Shown here in pieces: positions 54,298 through 61,411 of a stretch of 61,411 nt of DNA. The notes under the pieces are model-generated. The model saw only the letters and a list, made by a program, of their open reading frames with translations, did not search any database and was not told the DNA's origin. The position numbers were made by a program, and so were the translations under genes. Within the stretch, counting starts at the first letter, position 1, and every line of letters starts with the position of its first letter. The DNA is from Collinsella sp. (GTDB taxonomy: Bacteria > Actinomycetota > Coriobacteriia > Coriobacteriales > Coriobacteriaceae): positions 1 through 61,411 of the forward strand of contig DXMF01000040.1 of NCBI GenBank assembly GCA_019414345.1, given 5' to 3'.

Positions 54298-55740
54298 CTA
54301 TCGACCTCCCTGCATAGCGGGCTCATCGCGCATGAGCTCGGCCAGTGCCTCGCGATCGATACGCAAGGCATCACCGCCCGCCGGGTCGAGTGAATCGCCC
54401 TGTCCGGCGAGATCTTTGGCCTGCTTACGTTCCGCACGGGAAAGGCCACGCTCGCGGTATTTTTGCGAATGCGCCGTGTACATGTTGATGAACAGGATGA
54501 CTAGGAAGCTGAACGCTATTACGACCACGACCCAAAAGAGGGCCACCGACGTATTGCCGCCCATCCATTCAAAGAAAATCGCAATGGGAATGGTCTGCGT
54601 AATACCGGCATAGTTGCCCGCAAAGAACAGGGTGCAGCCAAACTCGCCCATGGCGCGGGCAAAGGCGAGCACCGTGCCGGCGGCAATCGAGGGCCAGCCG
54701 AGCGGCATCATGAGTTTGGTGAAGATGCGTCGCTCGGACCAGCCCAGCGTGCGCGCCGCATCGAGCATTTGCGTGTCGAGGCTCTCAAAGGCGCCGAGCG
54801 CCGTACGGTAGACCAGGGGAAACGATACCACCACGGCAGAGATCACCGCCGCCGGCCACGTAAAGACAATCGAGACGCCGTGCGCGATAAGCCACTGGCC
54901 CACCCCGGTCGAGCGGCCAAACAGCATAAGGAGCAGAAAGCCGCAGACCGTGGGCGGCAACACCATGGGGATGGTAAAGACCGAGTCGAGCAGGCCCTTG
55001 ATGCGACTCGAGGTGCCCATGGTCTTCCACGCGGCAAACAGGCCCAGCGCAAAGGAGATCAGCAGGGCAAGGCCGCTCGTTTTAATGGACACCCAAAACG
55101 GTCGGTAGTCGATGCCGCCCAATAAGGAGGCCAGAGAGGTCAAGGGCCCCTGCTCATCCCGCAACACGACAGACGATGCTTCTACCATTTGAGCGCTATC
55201 AAGCCAACGCGCGCCGCCTTTGGCATCACCCGAGGCTGATGCAATCACCACATAGCGGCCCCCATCCGCACCGCGCTCGTCAAAGCCATAGGTATACCCG
55301 CCGGCATCAAACGTTGTTTCCGCCGTGACATACCAAGGAAGATCCACGTCCCCTAGCTGCGCACCTCCCATACAGTTTGCGCTGTCGAGCTCACAGACGA
55401 GGGCCTTGAGACCCGATACGCACTCGTTGTTCTGCGGATCCAATCCATACCTCTCGATCGCCTTGGGCGATATCCACACCACAACGCGATCGGCAGCAGG
55501 CGCCACTACAAGGTCCACGTCCTCGTCAACGGGAAACCGGTAGCCCTCAGGCTGGCCCTCCATGGCACGAGCGGTCCCCTTGGCCAACCGCTCAAAACCC
55601 TCGATCCCATAGGAAAGCCCATGAGCAGTCGCAGCAACCTGGGCCCCGTCCTCAGCGTCCCCAGCAAACGCAAATCCCGGCACCCAGCAAAGCGCGAAGG
55701 TCAAAGCACAGGCGACAAGGATGCGGAATCTATTAAGCAC
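54298..55740 (-). CDS. modB: Molybdate ABC transporter permease with an extra N-terminal extracytoplasmic domain
   Basis: The C-terminal 270 residues are a normal ModB/CysT permease with about five membrane segments and the EAA loop (TALGAFESLDTQMLDAARTLGWSERRIFTKLMMPLG region). Residues 1-25 look like a signal peptide or membrane anchor (ILVACALTFALCWVPGFAFA), and residues 26-210 form an extracytoplasmic domain with four Cys pairs suggesting disulphides (ECVSGLKALVCELDSANCMGG). This domain is not part of usual ModB proteins. GGAG six bases before GTG 55740 sets the start. The gene is between modA and modC. The extra domain may help capture substrate, an inference. Confidence 0.82.
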   Translation of the reverse strand: MLNRFRILVACALTFALCWVPGFAFAGDAEDGAQVAATAHGLSYGIEGFERLAKGTARAMEGQPEGYRFPVDEDVDLVVAPAADRVVVWISPKAIERYGLDPQNNECVSGLKALVCELDSANCMGGAQLGDVDLPWYVTAETTFDAGGYTYGFDERGADGGRYVVIASASGDAKGGARWLDSAQMVEASSVVLRDEQGPLTSLASLLGGIDYRPFWVSIKTSGLALLISFALGLFAAWKTMGTSSRIKGLLDSVFTIPMVLPPTVCGFLLLMLFGRSTGVGQWLIAHGVSIVFTWPAAVISAVVVSFPLVYRTALGAFESLDTQMLDAARTLGWSERRIFTKLMMPLGWPSIAAGTVLAFARAMGEFGCTLFFAGNYAGITQTIPIAIFFEWMGGNTSVALFWVVVVIAFSFLVILFINMYTAHSQKYRERGLSRAERKQAKDLAGQGDSLDPAGGDALRIDREALAELMRDEPAMQGGR

Positions 55741-55808
55741 GAAAAGCTCCAAGCGAATATAAGGACGGAGTGAGACACAAAACGATGGAATTATCGCGCC
55801 AAGCCGCA

Positions 55809-56690
55809 CTACGCGGAAAGCTCAAAGCCGTACTTAGCCCAAATCTTCTGAGCCTTCCTGTTGGACAGACAGAAGTCGATGAACGCCTTGGCTTCGTCGG
55901 CGTGCTCAGAGCTCTCGGCAACGGCACCCGGATACACGATGGGCTTGTGCGAATCCTCGGGACACACAAAGGCCTCCTCGATGCCGTCGTAGCGGAAGAT
56001 ATCGGAGCTGTAGACAAAGCCGGCCACGCAGTCGCCCGTGGACACATAGGCGGCGGCGGTACCAACTTTGTCGGCCAGGGCCACCTTTTCGGCGATCTCG
56101 GGCGCATACTCGCCGTCGTCGCCCTCGGTGCCGGTGTAGAGGCCCACGGAAGCCAGCGCCTGGTTGGCGTACTTGCCGGCGGGGACGGTCTTGGCGTCGC
56201 CAATGGCGATCTTACCGTCCAGGTTCGCGACGTCGGCGATGGCCTCGACCTTGGTGTCGGAGCCCTCGGCGCGAATGATCACGAGATCGTTGACGAACAT
56301 GTCCTCACGCGTGTCGGCGTCGACGAGCTCGGCGGCCTCGGCGTCGTCCATGGTACCCTTGGAAGCGGTGATGAGCACGTCGACGGCGGCACCGGCGCGC
56401 ATCTGCTCGACAAGGTCGCCAGACGCCTTAAACTGCGTGTCGGCAAAGGTGGTGCCGGTCTGGTCGGTGTAAAGCTCCTGAACCTCGGGCAGAGCCTTCT
56501 CGAGCGAGTTGGCGGCAAAGACCTGCAGCTCGACAGCCTTCTTCTTAGAGAAAGACTTGGCGGAGCCGGCATCGGAACCAGCGGGCTCGGACGTCTTTTT
56601 GCCCGAGCAACCGGCAAGGCCAAGGCCGGCGGCAGCGGCAGCAGAAAGCGAGACAAAACCGCGGCGTGAAACCATATCGAACATATTCAA
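55809..56690 (-). CDS. modA: Molybdate ABC transporter substrate-binding lipoprotein
   Basis: The 293-residue protein binds molybdate outside the membrane. The N-terminus has SRRGFVSLSAAAAAGLGLAGC, cut here as the twin-Arg SRRGF and the lipobox LAGC, so it is exported and lipid-anchored. Family motifs are LQVFAANSLEKALPEVQELY, VDVLITAS, IAIGDAKTVPAGKYANQAL and AGFVYSSDIF. It is the first gene of modABC and has a promoter and a palindromic site upstream. Confidence 0.9.
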   Translation of the reverse strand: MNMFDMVSRRGFVSLSAAAAAGLGLAGCSGKKTSEPAGSDAGSAKSFSKKKAVELQVFAANSLEKALPEVQELYTDQTGTTFADTQFKASGDLVEQMRAGAAVDVLITASKGTMDDAEAAELVDADTREDMFVNDLVIIRAEGSDTKVEAIADVANLDGKIAIGDAKTVPAGKYANQALASVGLYTGTEGDDGEYAPEIAEKVALADKVGTAAAYVSTGDCVAGFVYSSDIFRYDGIEEAFVCPEDSHKPIVYPGAVAESSEHADEAKAFIDFCLSNRKAQKIWAKYGFELSA

Positions 56691-56744
56691 CCCTTTCGAA
56701 CGCTATGCCCGGGCACCCCGCCGCAGGCTTTATTCTGTTACTAG

Positions 56745-56786
56745 ATTATACTTCCGCGCGAATAATGATAATGAGAAATTATTCTC
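56745..56786 (-). promoter_or_regulatory. modA promoter with overlapping palindrome
   Basis: On the minus strand TATAAT lies at 56750-56745 and the -35 region falls in the AT-rich stretch TCATTATCATTATTC. GAGAAATTATTCTC (56773-56786) is a partial palindrome just upstream, where a repressor such as a ModE-like protein could act. The identity of the regulator is unknown. Confidence 0.5.
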
Positions 56787-56887
56787 GCTAGAGAATATAG
56801 TTTCGAGTTGCCGTGCACCTCGGCGTCGCTTCGGCGGAAAACAAAGGCGGAGCAGCCGTTCAGGTCGCCCCGCCGCAGGTAAACCGC

Positions 56888-57367
56888 TTAGTTGGTATGT
56901 CCGCCGCCCGCTGTCATCTGAGCCGCATGCTCCAGCTGGTCTGCTATGGCCTCCCAGCTTTCGCGGGCGGCCTTCGTAGAACCGGGAAAGTTTACGACAA
57001 GTGTATGACCTCGTTGCATGCAAATAGCGCGCGAGAGCATAGCGCGGCGCGTCTTGGTCATCGAATACGCACGGATTGCCTCGGCAATACCCGGCACATC
57101 GCGGTCACAGACGGCACGCGTCGCCTCGGGTGTTACGTCGCGCATCGAAAGCCCCGTGCCGCCGCAGGTGAGCACGACATTGGCGTGGCACTCATCGGCG
57201 GCTTCCGCAATGGCATCACCGATCTCGCTGACGTCGTCACGCACGACCACATGCGAGGCGACCGTCCAGCCCTGTGCCACGATAAGCTCCTCGAGCGCAG
57301 CACCCGCCTCGTCCTGGGCAAGATCGCGCGTATCCGAGCACGTCACAATCGAAATCTTCAACTCCAT
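56888..57367 (-). CDS. mog: Molybdopterin adenylyltransferase, MogA/MoaB family
   Basis: The 159-residue protein activates molybdopterin with AMP before metal insertion. It has ISIVTCSDTRDLAQDEAGAAL, VVLTCGGTGLSMRDVTPEA (GGTG motif with the catalytic Asp) and VVNFPGSTKAARESW. AGGAGG six bases before ATG 57367 sets the start. It follows moeA by ten bases. Confidence 0.9.
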   Translation of the reverse strand: MELKISIVTCSDTRDLAQDEAGAALEELIVAQGWTVASHVVVRDDVSEIGDAIAEAADECHANVVLTCGGTGLSMRDVTPEATRAVCDRDVPGIAEAIRAYSMTKTRRAMLSRAICMQRGHTLVVNFPGSTKAARESWEAIADQLEHAAQMTAGGGHTN

Positions 57368-57377
57368 AGCATTCCTC

Positions 57378-58640
57378 CTATAGCACCGTGCCCTCAGGCA
57401 GGTCGACACGCACGACATCCACGACGTCGCCCGCCGCAAGGTCGCACGGTCCTTCGTGAATACGCAACAGGCAGTTCGCACGCTGCATGGTTCCAAGCAG
57501 CGCCGAATTCTGCGTCTTGGCCTCGGTCACCAACAACTCACCGGTCTCGGGGTCGCGCAAAACCGTGGCGCGATCGAAGAAGCGGCGATGCTGTCGCTTT
57601 TTCACGCTATGCGTGAGCGTCGCCTGCTGCACGGGACGCGCACCCTCGGCAAAGCCGCGCATCTTGCGAATCGCCGGACGGGCGAGCATCTCAAAGCCCA
57701 CATACGCCGCGGCAGGATTGCCTGAAAGCCCCAGGTAGGGCTTACCCCCGAGCAAGCCAAACGTGATAGCCTTGCCCGGACGCATCGAGATGCGGTCGAA
57801 GAGCACCTCGCCCTCGCGATGGACCAGTGCCGTCACATAGTCGTAGTCGCCCGCCGAGGCACCGCCGCTCGTAATGACAAAATCGCACTCCTGCACGGCA
57901 CGATGCACGAGCTCGGCAATCGCCTGCTCATCATCGGGCGCAATGCCGTAGAACACGGGCTCGGCGCCGGCATCGAGTGCCTCGGCCATCAGCGCCGAAG
58001 AGTTGGAATCGCGAATCTGACCGCGCGCCGGTACCTTACTCGGTGCGACCAGTTCCGTGCCCAGCGAGATAATGCCCACACGTGGGGCAGCGTGCACCTT
58101 CACGCTCGCATATCCGGCGCTTGCCAACAGACCCGCGCCCGCCGGAGCCACGACCTCGCCGGCGTGCATCACAACATCGCCGGCATGGGCCTCCTCGGCG
58201 GCAGAGCGAACGTTCTCCCCCACCTTGGCCGGCGCCGAGAACCTCACACGCGAGCCCTCGTTGCCGTCACCGTCAAGCACATCGACGATCTCGTACTTCA
58301 CAACGGCATCGGCACCTTCGGGTACCGGCGCGCCCGTCATGATGCGGACCGTCTCGCCCGCGCCGATTGCGCCCTCAAACACATGGCCCGCGGCCTCGTG
58401 TCCGATAACGTCGAGCGTCACCGGCGCCTCGCCAGATGCCTGCGCCAAGTCCGCCGAGCGCACGGCATATCCGTCCATAGCGCTGTTGGCAAACGGCGAG
58501 ATGTCGATATCGGCCACCGCGTCCTCGGCCAAGGGAAGACCGGCGGCCTGCCACACGGGAATCTCGATGAGATCCGTCGGAGCAACGTGCGACAGGACAA
58601 TCGACTGCGCGTCCTCCAGTGGAATGAGTTTCTCTGCCAT
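57378..58640 (-). CDS. moeA: Molybdopterin molybdenumtransferase MoeA
   Basis: The 420-residue enzyme inserts molybdate into adenylylated molybdopterin. It has FANSAMDGYAVRSADL, IMTGAPVPEGADAVV, VGIISLGTELV, RDSNSSALMAEAL and ITSGGASAGDYDYV, then KPYLGLSGNPAAAYVGFE. ATG 58640 has GAGG five bases upstream. With mog and modABC it forms a molybdenum supply region. Confidence 0.94.
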   Translation of the reverse strand: MAEKLIPLEDAQSIVLSHVAPTDLIEIPVWQAAGLPLAEDAVADIDISPFANSAMDGYAVRSADLAQASGEAPVTLDVIGHEAAGHVFEGAIGAGETVRIMTGAPVPEGADAVVKYEIVDVLDGDGNEGSRVRFSAPAKVGENVRSAAEEAHAGDVVMHAGEVVAPAGAGLLASAGYASVKVHAAPRVGIISLGTELVAPSKVPARGQIRDSNSSALMAEALDAGAEPVFYGIAPDDEQAIAELVHRAVQECDFVITSGGASAGDYDYVTALVHREGEVLFDRISMRPGKAITFGLLGGKPYLGLSGNPAAAYVGFEMLARPAIRKMRGFAEGARPVQQATLTHSVKKRQHRRFFDRATVLRDPETGELLVTEAKTQNSALLGTMQRANCLLRIHEGPCDLAAGDVVDVVRVDLPEGTVL

Positions 58641-58850
58641 ATGCACCTCTTAATGCCACGGCGCACAACAGGGGCGCCGATTCTTTATGCTTTTCTCAGT
58701 ATAATCCCCCGATGCACGGCCGCGACTCGGCCTGTACCCGCAAATACACCTGTCGGTTGCAGGCCGCGAAACAGAATGGAAACCAACCCACCGGCTCGTC
58801 GCGTTTACCGCGTTTTATAATGCTTGCGTTGCAACCTAAAAGAGGAACGT

Positions 58851-60272
58851 ATGGCTCATAACGACAAAACCGAAAGCGCAAACGAAACGCAGGATCATTC
58901 CCAGCCGCTCGACGACGGCGGCTTTTTCTCCCTGAACGACGTCATCATGGCAGGCAGACATCAGCTCACTCGCTCCGAGCATCTCTTAGCTGCCGACACG
59001 CGCCGCAACGTCCGCAACCTACTCGTGAGCGCCAAGTTGCTCGTGCTCGTCGTCACCGTATCGCTCGCCATGGGCGTTGCCGCTTGGGCGTTTTTGGCCT
59101 CGTTGAATATCGCGACTGACTATCGCGAGCACCATGCGTGGATTTACGCGCTGCTTCCCGTTGTGGGCGTTGCCACCGCATGGGTGTACAAAAACCACGG
59201 TCTTGCCGCCAAACGCGGTAACAACCTGGTCATCGACTCCGCTCTGGGCACACGCCTCATCCATATGCGCATGGCCGTCCTCACCCTCGTCTGCTCCACG
59301 CTCACGCACCTCACCGGCGGATCGGCCGGTCGTGAGGGAGCTGCGGTGCAGATTGGCGGCACCATCGCCAGCAACATCTCGAGCCTCGCCCACCTCAAAA
59401 AGCATGACCACCACGACCTCATGCTCGCCGGCATCTCGTCGGCCTTTGGCGCCGTATTCGGTTCGCCCCTTGCCGGAGCTTTCTTTGGCATGGAGATGTG
59501 CTTTATCGGCAAGATCGACTACACCGCGGGCATCTACTGCCTGGTCGCCTCGTTTACCGGCTACTTTACATCACTCGCCCTGGGTACCGAGTACGAAGCG
59601 AATGTCATCGCCAGCGTTCCCAACATGACACCACGGACGGTTGTCATCGTTGTTATCAGCGCCATTATCTTCGGTCTGACGGCACGCCTCTTTGCCTGGT
59701 CAGTTCGAACCGTCAAGAGCCTGTACGGTCGCTTTATCACCAATTACCTCGTTCGCGCACTCATAGGCGCACTCGTGGTTTTGGCCGCCTATGCCCTTCT
59801 CGACGCCTGGGACTACGCCGGCCTTTCCACGTGGCTTTCCGGCGCCGGATTTGCCGGCAACACCACCCTGGCAGACGCAGCCATCAAGTTGGTCGTCACA
59901 GCGCTTACCCTGGGTGCGGGCTTCCAAGGCGGCGAGGTCACGCCCCTGTTTGGCATCGGTGCGGCGCTCGGCGGCTGGATCGGTTGCCTCGTCGGAATCG
60001 ACCCCAGTTTTCTGGCGGCTCTCGGCATGCTCGGCGTGTTCTGTGCCGGCCTCAACGTGCCCATCACCACCTGCATGATGGCCATCGACCTGTTCCACGG
60101 CACGGCAGCCGGGTTCTTTGTCATCGTGGCCTTTATCAGCTACCTAACTGCCGGACACCGCGGCGTGTACCCCGCCCAGCGCATCATCTCGCCCAAGCGC
60201 CGTTCGCTTATTGTGGATGAGGGCGGTACGGTAGCGGATGCTATCGAGCGCCACAACGACCTGATAGAGTAG
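58851..60272 (+). CDS. ClC family chloride/anion channel or antiporter
   Basis: The 473-residue membrane protein has about ten to twelve hydrophobic helices. It has GGSAGREGAAVQIGG, the GREGP-type motif with the gating Glu, GAVFGSPLAGAFFGMEM and GAGFQGGEVTPLFGIGAALGG (GxFxP-type filter region). A 50-residue hydrophilic N-terminus precedes the first helix. The usual selectivity Ser motif GSGIP is not obvious, so chloride versus fluoride specificity is open. AGAGGAAC precedes ATG 58851. Confidence 0.88.
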   Translation: MAHNDKTESANETQDHSQPLDDGGFFSLNDVIMAGRHQLTRSEHLLAADTRRNVRNLLVSAKLLVLVVTVSLAMGVAAWAFLASLNIATDYREHHAWIYALLPVVGVATAWVYKNHGLAAKRGNNLVIDSALGTRLIHMRMAVLTLVCSTLTHLTGGSAGREGAAVQIGGTIASNISSLAHLKKHDHHDLMLAGISSAFGAVFGSPLAGAFFGMEMCFIGKIDYTAGIYCLVASFTGYFTSLALGTEYEANVIASVPNMTPRTVVIVVISAIIFGLTARLFAWSVRTVKSLYGRFITNYLVRALIGALVVLAAYALLDAWDYAGLSTWLSGAGFAGNTTLADAAIKLVVTALTLGAGFQGGEVTPLFGIGAALGGWIGCLVGIDPSFLAALGMLGVFCAGLNVPITTCMMAIDLFHGTAAGFFVIVAFISYLTAGHRGVYPAQRIISPKRRSLIVDEGGTVADAIERHNDLIE

Positions 60273-60359
60273 ACGTAAGTATTCGACGTGCAGCCACAAT
60301 CGGGGGCAATTCGACCTGAGCGCGACCGCACCGTCACGTCATACGCCGGGAGTCGCCCC

Positions 60360-61322
60360 ATGCACGCAACTGATTTTGGCCGCACGCTCATCATCGCCAA
60401 CCCAGCCGCCCAGTCGGGTGCGGCGCACGAAGTTGCCGAGCGCCTGCAACGCTTTTTGGACATGACTGCACGCGCATCCCAGTTTGACTTGGTGCTAACC
60501 GAGCGCATGGGACACGCCAAGGAGCTGGCCGCACAGGCCCAGGGCTATCGCACCGTTATCGCCCTTGGCGGCGACGGCGTGATTCACGAGGTCGTCAACG
60601 GGCTTATGACGCAAGAGGAGGACACCCGCCCCGCTCTTGCCATCCTACCCGTGGGCTCTGGCAACGATTTTGCCCAAACGCTCGGCATCGACGATTTCTC
60701 CGGTAAGGATTTTGGCGCGCTGCTCACCTGCGAGCTGCAGCGTCAGGACATCGGGCGCATTCGCTCGTGGAGCCCTGCGAGCGGCAGCGGCGAGGCTACC
60801 GTTGAGTACTACGACCAGACGCTCTCGGTCGGCATCGATGCCGCCATCGGCCTGGGCACCACCGAGCTGCGCAAAAAGACGGGCCTCGCCGGCGCTCCGC
60901 TCTACACCCTATCGGGACTTGAGCAGTTTGGCCTGCGCTATCGCAACTACCCCATGACCATCAGCTTTGATGGCGCGCCCGCCGAGCGCGTGCGGGCGAT
61001 CATCATGGCAATTCAGCTGGGTCCTACCTATGGCTCGGGCTATCGCATCTGCCCCGATGCCGACCCCTGCGACGGCGTACTCGACGTCTGCTACGCCTGC
61101 GGCCCCGTTCCGCGTGCGGTTGCCCTGCCTATGTTTCTTTCGGCCAAGGACGGCCACCATACCAAGTTGCCGCCGGTTCGCATGCGCCGCTGCCGCCATG
61201 TCGAGCTCACCTTTGAGGAGCCCGACTACCCCATCCAGGCCGACGGCGAGCCCGTTGTCGCCTCGCGCATCGAGGTCGACATCCTTGCCGGCGTCCTCCA
61301 CGTCTGGCATCCCACCCGCTAA
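60360..61322 (+). CDS. Diacylglycerol kinase family lipid kinase (YegS/DgkB-like)
   Basis: The 320-residue protein has a DAGK catalytic domain with LIIANPAAQSG, VIALGGDGVIHEVVNGL (nucleotide loop GGDG) and LPVGSGNDFAQTLGI. The C-terminal beta-sandwich domain includes MTISFDGAPAERVRAII and YPIQADGEPV. It would phosphorylate a membrane lipid such as diacylglycerol. ATG 60360 has GGGAG eight bases upstream; a GTG at 60288 has no ribosome site. Confidence 0.88.
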   Translation: MHATDFGRTLIIANPAAQSGAAHEVAERLQRFLDMTARASQFDLVLTERMGHAKELAAQAQGYRTVIALGGDGVIHEVVNGLMTQEEDTRPALAILPVGSGNDFAQTLGIDDFSGKDFGALLTCELQRQDIGRIRSWSPASGSGEATVEYYDQTLSVGIDAAIGLGTTELRKKTGLAGAPLYTLSGLEQFGLRYRNYPMTISFDGAPAERVRAIIMAIQLGPTYGSGYRICPDADPCDGVLDVCYACGPVPRAVALPMFLSAKDGHHTKLPPVRMRRCRHVELTFEEPDYPIQADGEPVVASRIEVDILAGVLHVWHPTR

Positions 61323-61329
61323 CCCCACC

Positions 61330-61411
61330 TAAGTTGCGGTGAAATAGGGACTGTTTAGGGGGTGCGGACGATTTCTTGGACCGCGCCTAGGCGTATCCAA
61401 GCTTCCTGCGG
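61330..61411. repeat. Left part of a second copy of the GCGGTGAAAT palindrome
   Basis: TAAGTTGCGGTGAAATAGGG (61330 on) matches the arm of the palindrome at 37642-37712 apart from one base. The window ends before a right arm is reached. Confidence 0.6.

Overview
The window is about 61.4 kb of GC-rich, densely coded bacterial DNA. It looks like the chromosome of an anaerobic gut actinobacterium of the class Coriobacteriia, most likely Collinsella or a close relative. The reasons are high GC without an outer membrane system, an LPXTG-type surface protein, a complete selenocysteine machinery, a CoA-dehydratase/double-cubane type reductase with its ATPase activator, molybdenum-cofactor genes, and many short palindromic repeats between genes. 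The genus is an inference; no rRNA gene is present.

Layout. 1-4.8 kb: a secreted transglutaminase-like protein with 387-bp tandem lectin-type repeats. Its third repeat is cut off and is followed directly by an Abi-family (HEPN) gene with a structured leader; then comes an LPXTG surface protein. 5.2-17.7 kb: a minus-strand capsule or exopolysaccharide locus led by a LoaP/NusG-like antiterminator. It encodes an initiating sugar-phosphate transferase, GT2 and two GT4 transferases, UDP-glucose dehydrogenase, a D-glucuronyl C5-epimerase-like protein, an EpsG/Wzy-like polymerase, an ATP-grasp protein, a flippase, a UDP-glucuronate epimerase and an acetyltransferase. This locus carries homopolymer tracts, at least one frameshift, and a promoter enclosed by inverted repeats, all of which point to possible variable expression. 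17.8-20.3 kb: thrS and a zinc-ribbon membrane protein. 20.7-25.2 kb: a plus-strand GlpABC-like oxidoreductase trio and an M24 peptidase. 25.4-33.7 kb: folC, valS, clpX, clpP, tig and tRNA-Leu. 33.8-37.6 kb: a molybdenum hydroxylase and its FAD subunit. 37.8-39.2 kb: glutamate dehydrogenase.

39.4-49.2 kb is a selenium region. selA, selB and selC (tRNA-Sec) form one minus-strand unit. A formate/nitrite transporter, two tRNAs and a BrnQ transporter follow, then selD, yedF, a DUF3343 carrier and a cysteine desulfurase-like gene. selD itself contains an in-frame UGA (selenocysteine) followed by a bacterial-type SECIS hairpin. 49.3-52.8 kb: an activator ATPase, an intact double-cubane-type reductase gene, and an upstream paralogue broken by two in-frame stop codons. 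53.2-58.6 kb: modC, modB and modA plus mogA and moeA, which supply molybdate and the cofactor that the molybdenum hydroxylase needs. 58.9-61.3 kb: a ClC channel and a lipid kinase.

Most gene starts were chosen by Shine-Dalgarno spacing and homologous N-termini. Several intergenic regions hold imperfect palindromes of about 70-140 bp that fall into a few families; these are described individually. No CRISPR array, complete insertion sequence or prophage was seen.
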